Origin: Halichondria panicea
Taxonomy: Eukaryota; Porifera; Demospongiae; Suberitida; Halichondriidae
NCBI RefSeq assembly: GCF_963675165.1
Contig: NC_087377.1
Coordinates: 3,068,978 to 3,132,977, forward strand
Direction: 5' to 3'
DNA length: 64,000 nucleotides
Within the stretch, counting starts at the first letter, position 1. Each line of letters starts with the position of its first letter. The position numbers and the translations under genes were made by a program. The notes under the pieces are model-generated. The model was not told where the DNA came from and ran no database searches. It saw nothing but the letters and a program-made list of their open reading frames with translations. Positions 43,261 to 55,600 of this stretch are shown here, piece after piece.

Positions 43261-44262
43261 AATGACAGCCATTTTAAGAGCATGATATCTAGCCAGTGCA
43301 TGCATATAGCACACCTGTCATGCAGAGGAATTAAGGGAGCTAGAGCTGAACAGTGTGAATAAAAGTAACACCTCAGGCTCTGGAAAAGCACTGCACTGAT
43401 TTTAGGCGCATGGTTTCTTAGCCACACTTATCTATTATTTGGCCACAACGGCAATTGCTGAGTCATTAAAGATGGCGGAATTGTCTATAGATAAGATAAG
43501 TAGAGACTGAGAGGTCATCTGCCTCGTGGAAGCAGTCGCAAATCTGAAGAAGCGCTTTGTAATCCAGGTTGTTTGTTTGGAAACCCTGTGCAGAATGTCC
43601 TGGAGATGGCTGTACTTGCAAGAAACTTACTTACTTACTTACTTACTCACTTACTTCAGACAAAGAGCAGTGAAACATCAAAATAGTCATTCATTGAAAC
43701 GTTCATGGATTATGAAATGATAGATACAAAGAGGGAAAAGACTAAATAAACTATCTATCCAGCCAGTTTCTTGAGATGGCCTTTCGTTGCAGAGATAGAA
43801 GAGTTTGAACATGAGTGAAAATATGTGAAACACGGGAAAACCCATTCATTTGCCAATCCTATGTAAAACCTACTGGTTTACTAATGCTCCCATGAGAAAA
43901 CATATAGCTTTGTGCATTAATTTTGCTACTGAAGTGCGTGGGTGTTGGATACTCCTATTCATGTACTCTTGTAAACATTTAGTGACTAATGCTAAAACAG
44001 TTTACCCTTACAAAAGCTAGTAAAGGGTGCATCAAATAACCCGCTATGGTACGTATAATAATATAGTGAAAGTATAGCCCTATTAGTAGGCAAGGCAATG
44101 AATAAATTAATGTTATTCATTGCTTTACAAATGCAATTAAATCCAGCACATAATTATGCTATAAGTGTAGAGCGCGCTTGAATGCAGTTCAAGGTGAGTG
44201 CACCGAGAGTTAATTAAGTTAGCTTAGGCTTGTGATAAGATTTTAGGGTATAGAACTATTAC

Positions 44263-44988
44263 CTTGTAGAGAAGCCTGCCTCAGGGGGTAGACCTGAATA
44301 CCATCGATGGTGATAGATAGAAAGCCGTTGTCTGCTAAGAAATTAAATACTTTTCCTTGCTTCACCTGTTCCTCTATTGAGCAGGCCAGAGAAGGAGGGA
44401 CATATAAGATGATGGAGACACTGCTCTTGATACCACCTGCCACAAGCATAAATTCTTGCGGTAAGGAAAATCCTTTCGAAAAAAGTTTGTTAGTTGTCTT
44501 CACATCATACAAAGTACAGTCTTTCCATTTTTTGCGTACTGTAACGACTATTCGTTTCAACTTAACTATCGATTGTTTATTTGGCTTTGTGATTAAAAAT
44601 GGCCAATGGTCAACAAAATCGCAAAGTTTCGTTTCATTTAGAAATGTTTCCCTTTCACTTTCGTACTCGGCTAGCTTCCTCAGCAAAGGATCGTCTGCTT
44701 CAGTGAACATAACTCGAACCACATGTTGGAAGAGCTCATAGTTTAAGAAATCCCAGAATTGATTTAACTTGCCCCACATCTTTGCGAGCGTGTTTGCTTT
44801 CTCAAAGCATTCTTCAACATAATTTCCTGCAATGTGCTTTAACGATACACTCATGCTCGTTATAATAGCATAGAAATCTTCTACACTAATGCCAGAGTTC
44901 TTAATTCGTCGATACCCTTCGTTAGTTATCAAATTAAAGATCTCCTCCAGGTGTTTAACTTGGTCATCCAGGCTTGAGTAATCTGACC
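44263..44988 (-). CDS. ROCO/Death gene, exon 3: domain X (first copy)
   Basis: A 726-bp symmetric phase 1-1 exon (acceptor TACATGCAG, AG 44990-44989; donor GTAATA). Its 241 residues include LDDQVKHLEEIFNLI, a GISVEDFYAIITSM block, FWDFLNYELFQHVVRVMF and a LAEYESERETFLNETKLCDF stretch, paralleling exon 7. C-terminal half: IVKLKRIVVTVRKKWKDCTL and ASLQG. Position right after a Death exon repeats the arrangement of exons 6-7. Confidence 0.78.
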
Positions 44989-45039
44989 CTGCATGTAATG
45001 AATTAACTGATTGTTCAGGTTACGAAAATCAATACTTAC

Positions 45040-45114
45040 GTATACCAATTAGGCCAGTTTCTGATAAAGGAGACGAAAATTGAGTAGTAAGAGACTGCTT
45101 TCTGCTCGTCATTC
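45040..45114 (-). CDS. ROCO/Death gene, exon 2: short linker
   Basis: A 75-bp phase 1-1 exon (acceptor TTTTCAATAG, AG 45116-45115; donor GTAAGT) encoding MTSRKQSLTTQFSSPLSE and a few more residues. Both sites are strong and the phase fits the neighbours. Confidence 0.55.
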
Positions 45115-45178
45115 CTATTGAAAAGCAAAAATTAAAAAAAGTGATCATTTGCTGTATAATTATCTTATATTTGGGTAC

Positions 45179-45451
45179 CTATTCTCCACTCCTCAATCTT
45201 CTTCGCCACATCCTTACGGTCCACGGTTGGAGATCGGAGACAGTCACACACATCCCTCCATGAGAGGGGAACACCAGAGTGCAGACGTTTAATCAGCATT
45301 TCACGGAGACAGGTGTCAAGATTTTGGCTGTTTATTTCGCGGATCGCACTCAAGTCGTCACTATTGATGTTCAGCTTCAATCCAATATTGTACCACGTAG
45401 TACGAGCAGGATAGAGTTGATCATACAGTGGCGACACGTCATCACACATGT
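45179..45451 (-). CDS. ROCO/Death gene, exon 1 (first seen): Death domain
   Basis: A 273-bp symmetric phase 1-1 exon beginning right after a (CA)n-type acceptor (AG 45453-45452), donor GTACCC (45178). It encodes TTWYNIGLKLNINSDDLSAI, a LDTCLREMLIKRL helix and SWRDVCDCLRSPTVDRKDVA, a textbook Death domain. An ATG stands two bases into the exon, but phase 1 entry and the acceptor imply upstream coding that I could not find between 45.6 and 57 kb. A 5'UTR intron with translation from this ATG is the alternative. Confidence 0.78.
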
Positions 45452-45732
45452 CTGTGTGTGTGTGGGTGTGTATGTGTGTGTGCGTGTGGGTGTGTATGTG
45501 TGTGTGCGTGTGGGTGTGTATGTGTATGCATGCTGTGCAACAATAGCTTGTAATGATTCCACTAACAAAATTCATGCCCTCATACACGATTTCTTGGAAT
45601 GTGTTTTATTTGTTACACTGTACTTTCCCCCATGTTACCCCCATCCCCCATGTTGAGTAGGCCAAAGAATTTACTATAAAGAGAACAATACCTCAGTCCT
45701 GTGAATAAATTTAAAAGCTAGATGTATATATA

Positions 45733-46342
45733 CCGTAGTTAACCGTCGAACCGCCCACATGTTTTGATGGCTTCATTTAGGCTATAATGGTGCAGGATTG
45801 GATCATAATAGCAAGCAAATACCTGGTGTAAAGTATAACTGGTATAAAGTATATCCAATACTGCACAGCTCTCATTTAGGGGTGGGCGGATTTGATTATG
45901 TGGCTACTGAACCGTGCAAGCGCCCATCCAGGAGTTGTGCTGGTACTTTATGTGAAAACTACACAGCTCATCTTCTGTATACAGTTACAGATCACAGAAG
46001 ACACTCTGCCACAAGAGAGAAAGGGGCCTGAGCTGAAAGTAGACCATGTGTTCTGGTAGTTCAGAAGAAACAGTCTCATTGAACACTTAATGTCTGTTCT
46101 AGGATAGATCTAACTAGATCTTAGCTATATAGTCCTAGTAACTTTTAAAGTCTTGTTTTATGCACGTTTATGAGCTACAAGCTATTTAATAGCTCCACAT
46201 ATGCAGTGAAAATCTTGCATTGTGTTGACCTTTGACCCAATTATATGCATGCGCAATAGTGGGCGCTTCTACGATTGCAATTAGGCCTCTACAGGACTTT
46301 CAGGCAAAAGTAGGGGATGGGTGGTTCGACAGTTAACTACGG
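45733..46342. mobile_element. TA-flanked MITE, 610 bp
   Basis: Ends CCGTAGTTAACCGTCGAACC and the mirror of GGTTCGACAGTTAACTACGG, flanked by TA (45731-45732, 46343-46344). No coding capacity. 46.35-47.15 kb shows nothing I recognise apart from an inverted AGAGCATAAGAATATTAT / AGTATTATATTG-like stretch. Confidence 0.85.
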
Positions 46343-47152
46343 TACACACAAGTGATAGTAAACTGGCACAATTGGTCAACGTGTTGAGTTGCTGTGCAGC
46401 TACAGATCTGTTATTTTAGACTAGAGTTGCTTATAGACTAGAGGTGTTGCATGCATGTTAATAAAATAACACTTTCTGTTAGCATGCATCATGGGTCCAA
46501 TCAGGAGTACATTAAGAGAGTATCCAAGTGTAGCAGTTGTAGTGTACCCCAGGTTACGGTAGGAGTATGTCATACCACGTCACTATCAGACCACATCTTA
46601 AGTGAGTGCGTAGGTGTAGTGGTTAATTACTTAAAAATGATATCAGCATACACACACATGGTCTGCTGTGGTTTGTACCTCCAGCCAACATTTAATTTTG
46701 GCTAACAGTTTATACAACTACAAGTGTTAGTGACGGATTCAGTCCTAGATGTAGAATGGAATGTGCGTGAGAGTTGGATACTCTTCTTGATATAATACTC
46801 CTGGTCCAATGAAAAGGTGTACATATATAATAGCTTCGACAACCCTAGAGAGTGGACTCAGCAGTAAAACAGTATATATCAGGCTTGGATCTGTAAACTT
46901 GCTCACTTTGTTGGAGAGCATAAGAATATTATATTGCTGGATGCTCTTCAACAAAGTGATTACTACGGATACAAGCCCCAAGTATACATAATCACTTCTG
47001 TGTAAAAAAATGCTGTTGCCACTCACGACGGAACGGTTACTAACATTTTTGCTTGAAACCACGCCCCGTGCATAACCTCTATAACGAGCTGCGCTCTTGT
47101 TATGTTTTGCTTTCGCTCAAAAAGTTATTAGAGTGATTAATTTTATCATAAT

Positions 47153-47330
47153 TATAGCGGGTAATTTTTGAGAGGTAAAAAATTTGTTATTTTCGTGGTC
47201 ACCGACCTCCACGATATTTTAATGTAGGTGTGGCTTATTGTAACGTATGAATGCAGTGCAGGCAATGAGATTTATAATCACGAAAATCACCGTTTTTCAA
47301 TTTTTACCTCACGAAGTTATACGGTATAGA
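47153..47330. mobile_element. MITE of the CCGCTATACGGTATAAT family (reverse copy)
   Basis: Starts TATAGCGGGTAATTTTTGAG and ends ...TTACCTCACGAAGTTATACGG, with CACGAAAATCACCGTTTTTC inside; compare 19468-19645. Confidence 0.65.
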
Positions 47331-47344
47331 ACTTGAGAAGTTAA

Positions 47345-48030
47345 TAATTATAATGTTATGCTGACACTGAATCACACAGTTTTGTTTATAGAAAAGTCTA
47401 TAATCGTGATGGCTTGATGATCTTCAAGGATAGAAGCCAGAGGAAATAGGTTATTGCGTGTTTCCTGTCAATGAATTTTTACCCCACGAAAATTATCCGC
47501 TACATGTATATATACGGTATAGAACTTAATTGAGAAGTAATTAGGCCAGTGTTCGTCAATGTCTTGTTTCTGGTTTGGAAATCACCTTACCACTAGTGAG
47601 GGAGGGAGGTTATCATTATTCATTATTGTGACATCACTTCCTGTAAAACCCCATTTCCTGTTAATTAAAATAACCACACTGGATACAATAAAACCACAAA
47701 TATGACAAAGGAAAATCTTACTACCCTAATCTGCTTCAATCTATGCTATTTACCATGTGACACACCCACAAGTAGGTGTGGCTAATGAAAATAATGGAGT
47801 GATGTCATAATAATGAGTTTTTTGATGAGGCAGTGAAATTTGAGGAGGGAGGTAACCAGAAACAAGACATTGATTAACATTGGCCTTAGTATAGTAATTA
47901 TAATGTTATGCTGACACTGAATCACACAGTTTTTTTTTTTTATAGAAAAGTCTATAATTGTGATGGCTTGATGATCTTCAAGGATAGAAGCCAGAGGAAA
48001 TAGGTTATTGTGTGTTTCCTGTCAATGAAT
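47345..48030. repeat. Direct repeats of about 145 bp around a Harbinger-like insertion
   Basis: Blocks from AATTATAATGTTATGCTGAC to GTGTTTCCTGTCAATGAAT occur at about 47348-47476 and 47895-48030, differing by a T-run length and few bases. The element at 47544-47885 lies between them. Confidence 0.8.
47544..47885. mobile_element. Harbinger-like MITE, 342 bp, TTA duplication
   Basis: Ends GGCCAGTGTTCGTCAATGTC and the mirror of GGCCAATGTTAATCAATGTC, continuing through CTTGTTTCTGGTT. Flanked by TTA (47541-47543, 47886-47888). Confidence 0.85.
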
Positions 48031-48937
48031 AATGAAAAAAGGGGTGGATTTCCAATGAGGTTAGTTCACAAGGCTGTATGCTGGCAGTGAATACGTGTAT
48101 GCAGCTTGTAGCTCTTGTCTGGCTTAGCAATAGCTATAGCGCTGTAGTTCAAGGCTAACTCATAAGTTGAATAGAAACCTTACTATACTGATGAAGAAGC
48201 CTTCACTGTGAGTCAATCATAACTCGAGAAGGAAGCTTTAGTTTACTATAGTAACAAATTTACCACAAGAATGCAGATTATGGCTGCAATAATTGCACAC
48301 GCGCAATGTTTACAATCACTGCGTGTGCATTATATCTCATTAGTTGTGGCTGCGCTCGCATGTACATTGTACTACCGTACTAGCGCCTATCCTCACGTAC
48401 GAACGCACAATATCATTTGGGGGCGTGGCTTTCATTTAAGCGAGCTATTTAGCCATTACCGTAGAGGGTAAGCACTAAAACGTTCTATCTAGAGTTCCAC
48501 GTGCAGGATAGGGCCTATATTTAGCATAGTTAACCATGATGTCATATTAACAAAATTTTGATCCATATTATGGTCTAGATTTTTCTAAACTGGGTGTGTC
48601 ACAGCAAAACAAGTCTATAAATTGAACAACACAGGAAAAAACGTTCAGTAATATTGAAAAGCATTTCAAACAGCATAAAATGCAAGTCCCTAGCACTACT
48701 GGTTTTCTAGGCGGAACCATTTTTACTAAAAATGGCTTGCTGTACCTCTTCTGGGTGATATTTCTTCTTGATTCTTGAGGTAGGCACTAGTAGGATAGTG
48801 TTTTAAGTATAGCGAAGGACCCATGTCTCTACTGGCAGTAGTTTCATAGTTAGTTTTCCCTAGCAACAGCGTGTGGGCGTAGGTGGGCCAGCACCCTTTC
48901 TAAGATCTTAATATCATATCTTATCATCTTAATCTTC

Positions 48938-49201
48938 TATCATCTTGTTGCCTAAGAAATTCCGCATCATTTGGCATGTTGTATGGCTTCACTTGATACA
49001 GTTTGGTTATTGCATCTAATTAGTGTTCTTTGAACTCAGACTTCTCAAAAACATTTTTTAATGACTGTTTATAAATTATTCTCTCAAACAACAAATAAAA
49101 TTATTGCCCAAGTAACACTACATCCTACAACATATCTCGTGATATGAACTAAAACATAGCTTCAAAAGAGTTCAAGGAATTTCTTAGGCAACAAGATGAT
49201 A
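48938..49201. mobile_element. Short inverted-repeat element, 264 bp
   Basis: TATCATCTTGTTGCCTAAGA at the left is mirrored exactly over 26 bp at the right end. No coding capacity. The rest of 48.05-50.18 kb contains no gene I can support; 49615-49745 has a weak inverted pair (GGAGGTACGACAGGCGC / GCGCCTGCCGGACCTCC). Confidence 0.65.
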
Positions 49202-50183
49202 TACAATTTTAGTCTTCAATGTTAATGGTTAGACACTCATTACAGTTTAACTAACAGCAGCCACTTCCTAAAAGTTGAGAATTTCTTCATTTTTTAATCA
49301 ACTCAATCTCAGAAGCCATATTTTTTACAAAACCCAACATTTTTTCTAAGATGTTATCATACCATACATACACCAAGTTTCGTGCAATTCTGAAGACGTC
49401 ACGTTTTAAATTTCGTTGAATTTATATGGAATGACCATATCTCTTAATTCTCTCAAGCTAGTTCGTCTGAGGCTCTACCGATTTTGTTGCAATTATAAAA
49501 GGATCAAGCTATTGGTGGTATTGGTGGTATGTAAACCCAGGAGAGCGAGTCAGTTTTACATGCCGTAAAACATAAGGCCACGTCATGTTTTAATTGACCA
49601 TGGCATTCCTCTCAGCCCAGAGGAGGTACGACAGGCGCAGTGCAGCTCTAGCAATTAGCCTTTGCCTAATTACCCGCCCACGTTGTGTTGTTATTGCTAG
49701 TACAAGTGCAATTAGTGTGCACAGCGCCTGCCGGACCTCCTCCGACAGTATGTTTACCCGAAGACCTCTAATCAAGCCTTTACCTCTAAATAAATAATTG
49801 TTGACCTCTAAAAGTAGCGACAGTTGCGTTGATAATTATTTTTACTGCCGTGTCCTAAATGGAGGCAAATATAAATTTAGCTACACTCTATAGTCGGCCC
49901 AATAGAAAATACACGTTTTTAAGCGCGCTACATGCTACTCTCTATATGCGACATTCAATACAATTTTTCAACCTCCAAAATAACCAACCTCTTGCCATGC
50001 ATTTAAATTAGGTATTGCACTGCAGTATTAGCTTGCCCCACTCACCATCTAGTGGCGATGCCTCTCCACTGTCGACACCGTGTCCACCACCGGTAGCCAT
50101 AGTCTTGTGGACCCCAGACCCTGAAAGAGGCTTGCGAGACTACAGTATAGTGAGTACAGTATCTGGTACAGTACAGGGGTGTA

Positions 50184-51875
50184 CAGGGGCGTAGCCAGGA
50201 TTTCTAAGAAAGAGGTGCTATCACAGACAAAAGAGGGCGCAAAGCGCCCCAATTTTAGCCGCTCAGCGCCGAAATGTGGTTGACCGGAAGCCACACCTCT
50301 TATTAATGACGTCATAATTAACTTATCTCCCAAGTTGGGCGTGGCTGAACGTTTATTTGCATAGCCAAGAAGCTAGCTGGCCACGATCACAAAAGAGAAC
50401 TAGTGTATAGATTTAAGCCAGAATACCTCACAGTTTAGAGACTAAATCGTTTTCCTTGCTATACCTAGCTAGCTAACAGCCTAACTGCAGCAAGATCTGG
50501 AAGTCAGACCGATTTTCATTTTTGCTATTTCTAACTCCTGTGTATTACTATCTCTTTTGAACACTCTAGGCAAACCAGAAAAACTTTACTGCACTGGATT
50601 TGGTCAAGCGAATGCAGAGATACAGCGTTTTGAAGAACACTAGTCAGGAAAAAATTCGTACAAAAATTTACTGCATTTTAATGTACTTGGGGGGGACTTA
50701 TGAAATTTGTTGTTAATACCGGAAATGATCTTAAAGTTAGCATATCTGCTGAACCGCTTGGTCTATTCTCTTTTAAAAAAGTATGAAATGGACACTCAGG
50801 ACTCAGGAGTTAACATTGTGTAACAATTTAATATCTACTATGAAGTTTACAATGTTTCTGTAATGTATATCTTTATGATGTCCCTATAATAGTATGATGT
50901 CTCCTGCTTCAGAGAGTTCTTTTGGATTTAAAGTAACCATGCTATCTTTTCTTTCTTACAGTATATTGTATCATGTTTCAGAACTCTCATATTGTGTCCA
51001 CCTTATGTTTCTTGATCTTTAAAAGCAACTTTTCTGTTAATTTCATTTGGTCTAAATAATTCGTTTTTAGTGTGGTGTAGATTTAAGGCCATACAACTAT
51101 AAATCTATGATACAACTCTGTTGACAGCTTCTAATTAATACAGTAGATTACTCTTGTCTTGTTTCGTGTGCAAATTGAATTAGTTCTTGCAATTTAATAG
51201 TTTTACATTGTTTTCCCTGGAATTCTCTCCAATCTTTCTTGTTTCTTTTCAACAGAGGCTTTCAGATTGCTTCAATAATTACTTTCAGTAACTTCTAAGA
51301 ACTTCTAAGAAATAAATACAGCTATTGGTACACTTGGCTTGATTTTACTGCATTTCTATTCTCAGCTCCACCCATCTATCCATGCAATAGTGATTCCGCA
51401 AGAAATAAAAGCTTATTGTAGCAACTTTTTGCATAATCTAGAGAGAGTTAGAGATGAAAGACATGATCACTTGTGTTTTTGTTCATTTTCATGTTTGGTT
51501 GACAAAATGATGATCACCTTTGAGAAAAAATCACACACAGAACAAGCATCAAATGCTAAAATCATAAAAAACTGTTATAAAAATCAAATTCTATGCTATT
51601 TTTTACCCCTGGGAATAGCTGTTGTTTGCTAGACTCTTCCAGGGCTTGCGGAAAGCCCTTCTTGTTCACTCACTTTCTGGTCCCGTTTCTTACCATTGAA
51701 TTTACTGTACGAAAATACGCCCACGCACTACTTTCGGTCTGACATCTCTACTGGAAGAGAAAGGGTGCTCAGCTGGACAATCAGATACATTTCTGTGTGA
51801 TTAATTTTGTATACTTGACTCAGACTGGTTGGGGGTGCTCGAGCACCCCTAGCACCCCCCCTGGCTACGCCCCTG
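50184..51875. mobile_element. hAT-like non-autonomous element, 1,692 bp, 5-bp duplication
   Basis: Ends CAGGGGCGTAGCCAGG and CCTGGCTACGCCCCTG, mirrored exactly, with GTGTA on both sides (50179-50183, 51876-51880). The interior is AT-rich without a transposase frame. Confidence 0.85.
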
Positions 51876-51930
51876 GTGTAGCGGTGGCAGATCTTTCGAG
51901 GAGGTTATGCAGATTGGCTTTGTTCACTCG

Positions 51931-52470
51931 CAGAGGAGGTACGACACGCGGTTAAGCTCACGTGGCTGCTATTTCTTGATTGAAGGCAAGAAAGACAAAG
52001 AAGTCGTTAAAATGCATTCCAATGACGACATTCAACTGGTGGGCAAGTAAGCGCCATAAAGAGACAAGTTTAGAGCATAAAACTCAGTGAATTTGTTGCT
52101 GGCTAGTAGCTAGAGTTTTACAAGTAGAGATTAGATTTGTTGTAAGAACCAAGGCTCAGATGTTTGCAGTGATCCTATCCTGAATGCAGGCACAGAATAC
52201 TTATTGAATACTCTAAAACAGAATTACACTAAAAACAATAATATCTCAAAATCTAAGTGGTGGTTGAAACTGGTTGAAAAGCTATTTCACATCAGTATAA
52301 GCCCAGCAATCAACAATCCTGATCTTAGAAACGTCAAGTGTATTTTTTGAAAGATACACGCCAAACCAAATCCACTATCAAAGTACACAGTCTTGAATGA
52401 TATTCATGCACAAGTTAATGAGATTCATAATCCTTTTAGCTGGTCATGTGACCGTGTCGTACCTCCTCTG
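51931..52470. mobile_element. MULE-like MITE, 540 bp, perfect 9-bp duplication
   Basis: Ends CAGAGGAGGTACGACACG and the exact mirror CGTGTCGTACCTCCTCTG; GTTCACTCG stands on both sides (51922-51930, 52471-52479). A 9-bp duplication fits Mutator-like elements. A lone similar end (CAGAGGAGGTACGACAGG) is at 49617. Confidence 0.88.
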
Positions 52471-52479
52471 GTTCACTCG

Positions 52480-55400
52480 ATGTCAAGAACGGAAGTTAAA
52501 TTTAACCACAACACACCCCTCGAATTCTTCTACAGTTGCAGGGGAAGGCAAACTGGGGCACTGGGCACAACAATAGGTCAATAGGTCAACATAATTATGG
52601 AGGAGTAGTGGATGATGTTGAATGCCTCCTAGAGCTGTACTATAATATGAGTATAATTATTGGTGCCAGGACTTCAGTATACGTGAGCATGCAAGGTGCA
52701 GGTGCAGGTGCATGGACGATGAACAGACTCACATTGTTACCAAAGTAAGTAATGACAGTAAGTAAAGAACATGTATCGTTAACGGTGTTTTGGAATCCTT
52801 CATTCGTTGGCATCCCACTGATTTATTGTTTTGAGCATTTAAAAGCAGTAGTTTGATCATATAGATGAAGGAAGGGATTGGAAACGCACGTCATTTGACG
52901 TCACGTTTTACTATGTTTTGTACGTTGTGTGGGCGAAACCCTTTGAAGTCTAGGCGCGTTACACCTAGGCTGCTAAGCAAGAACACTTATTTTCGTCTGT
53001 AGCCGTTTATCAGACACTAGCACATTTTCAGCTCTTGAAGACTTAGTAGTTGATATAATATATCAATTCTTTTTTTGCATACATTCATAGTAACACATTA
53101 AATTTTGATCAGATGGTGCAAAAAATTTTTTTATCACTGCTTGTTTCCTCAGAATGAGTGTCTGAACATGCATTGTGTCTGAATATAGATGCCTTACTCT
53201 AGATCGATCATTGGTAACTAACTGCAATTCTGTTTGATCCATGGTTCAGAAGCTGAAATCTGTGGATCCAATTTCTGCTGAAACCATAGAACAAGACCTC
53301 TCAAAAAGTGTCCAAACTTCATAGTAAATACATGATTGTCTATTGGCGACGTATCAATATTAGCCGTACGCGTCAGATAAGTTCCTGTTGTAAACTGCTA
53401 TTCACCTATAGTACCAGCATGCAAACATAGAGATACTATAAAGCTAGTATCTATGATGTAACGCAAGGCAACTCATTCCACATTTTATATATACCAATAC
53501 AGTTACATTCAACGAGCATGTAGCATCTATATACTGAATAAGCTCAATGAGCGCGCAGAGCCCTATTATATACAGCTCTATGCAGACTTAGAGGAGAGCA
53601 TGACTGCAAGCATGCAGGTACTATATAGGTGAGGGGTGGAGAAGATGCTCGATCAAGTGATCCTATAGGAGACTGACACATCACAATAGGAGATATAGGA
53701 ATAGCTCTATATATATATACACATACACTTCATACTTTTTATTTCACTTCTGATACATTTCAGTAATACATGATATCAAGTGATGAATGAAATGGTTCAC
53801 AGTCAATAAAGTGAGCATGTGCTATTCAATTTCTGAAAAAAAATCATGACAAGGACAATGACTCACAAAGTACACAGTGAGTGAAGTGATAGTTATTTGT
53901 AATAAACTATCTGCAAATGATACTATACAGTGGCAAGGTTAGCTTTCATTCTCAGATTATTTGTGTCCCGCTAACTCAGCAACACTTTCACCTGTTTTAA
54001 AATTGAACAACAAATCGTAATTACGGTGTATATAATTATAAATAAAACATGTACGTTCAATTCCAGTTGACAAGACATTTTCTGTTTCGTAAAAACAACG
54101 TATTAGCAGTACAGCACGAGGGCATGATCGATCGACCTAATATATAATCAACTTAATGCTTATTGCGTAGAATATACGTATTATAGTCTTGCATGCGTAA
54201 AACATTTGAGCATCTATATAATTATGCGTCATAGCATGCATGCAGGTTGCCGCTAATCCATTATTATACCTATATTAAATGAACCAATCAGATTACATGC
54301 AGGTTTCTATAGCATCACACAACTACAGCTATAATTTATAGTGTTACAATAATTATAATTATACGTCTTGCGCATTTCTTATTCAGCTATTAATTATACC
54401 CTCGGCATTAATTTTATTTGAGAAAAGCATGCATGCATGCACTTATAATTATTATATAGTAGGTAATTTTTGTTGGTGAACACTTTCGTATGAACTCCTT
54501 TAATAATTATTATTCGTACAGCTCAGGATAGTGACATTAAACATAATAAATTATTTGTATGATTTAATATAATTTTTATATAATTATTGCATTAGCCTCG
54601 ATTCCAGGCCGCATTTCACTCAGGGAAGTGGGCCTGGTATCGACTGCTTGCGCATACGCTAATATCCCCTCGGTATATCTGGGGGCTTTGGATAACATCG
54701 TATATGCTCAGTAAAACTATGATGTCACAACGAATGGAAGTGGATTGAAGGAAGTAGATACAAAGTTCGATTGAAGGTTTCTAGCCCATCGGATATAGCA
54801 TTCTCTGATAGCTACCATTAGCCTGCTATATGTTAACAAAAGACTCAAAGCCTGCAACGTACAGTGTGGAATGGACAGGCCACGTCCATTTAACACTAAC
54901 TTTGGTGAAAGTCTACTATATACTACTGCTACTGATTCTATCAGAAGAAAATAGCTGTACAACAAACCTACACAGGTCTGTCTCTAGCTATAATTATAGC
55001 TCTGCATGTGTATGACTTTTAGGATATTAATTTTTCTCTGATGTAGATACAATAATTTTGCGCATGCGCAAGCAGTCGATAGCAGGTCTTCTTTTCTGTG
55101 AAGGCCGGTGAAGGAGGCTATAGCATGCATGCTCAGTGGACAGAGTTATGAATCTGATGCTCTGGCTATATAAGGGCTCCTCCTGAGTTCATGCAAATTA
55201 AAGGAAACGAGCAAAAAAGGTTGCTCATTTGTAACAAATAATCATGACAACAGTTTCAAAGAGAGATAATTATACTGAATAAAAATGCATGCTTGCACGA
55301 ATAATTTTACGCATGTTATGTAGCAACACAACATGCACGTGTATCTTATACAAGCCATCTGATATAAATGTGCATGTGCATGGGTATATACTCTATAGAG

Positions 55401-55600
55401 AGCCGGAATAGCGAGGGTGTATATACAGAAGTAAAATTATACATGCACAAAGCCAATTACTAACAATTTTCGTATGATGCTCTACAACACAAAATAATTA
55501 TACGAACATTTCCACAATATAAAATTAACCCGCTATACGGTTGGTTGATCACCATGATTATAATTATAAGTATATATACTCATTGCTGCATGGTGGTGGT
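52480..55600. other. Intergenic stretch without a recognised gene
   Basis: AT-rich DNA with many TAATTATA motifs, a degenerate TAGCCTCGATTCCAGGCC palindrome at about 54593-54645 and a pogo-type fragment near 55400. No open frame shows recognisable protein features. Confidence 0.6.

Noticed and set aside
49590..49797. Overlapping frames on both strands
   Set aside because: Within a weak inverted repeat (GGAGGTACGACAGGCGC); likely element DNA.
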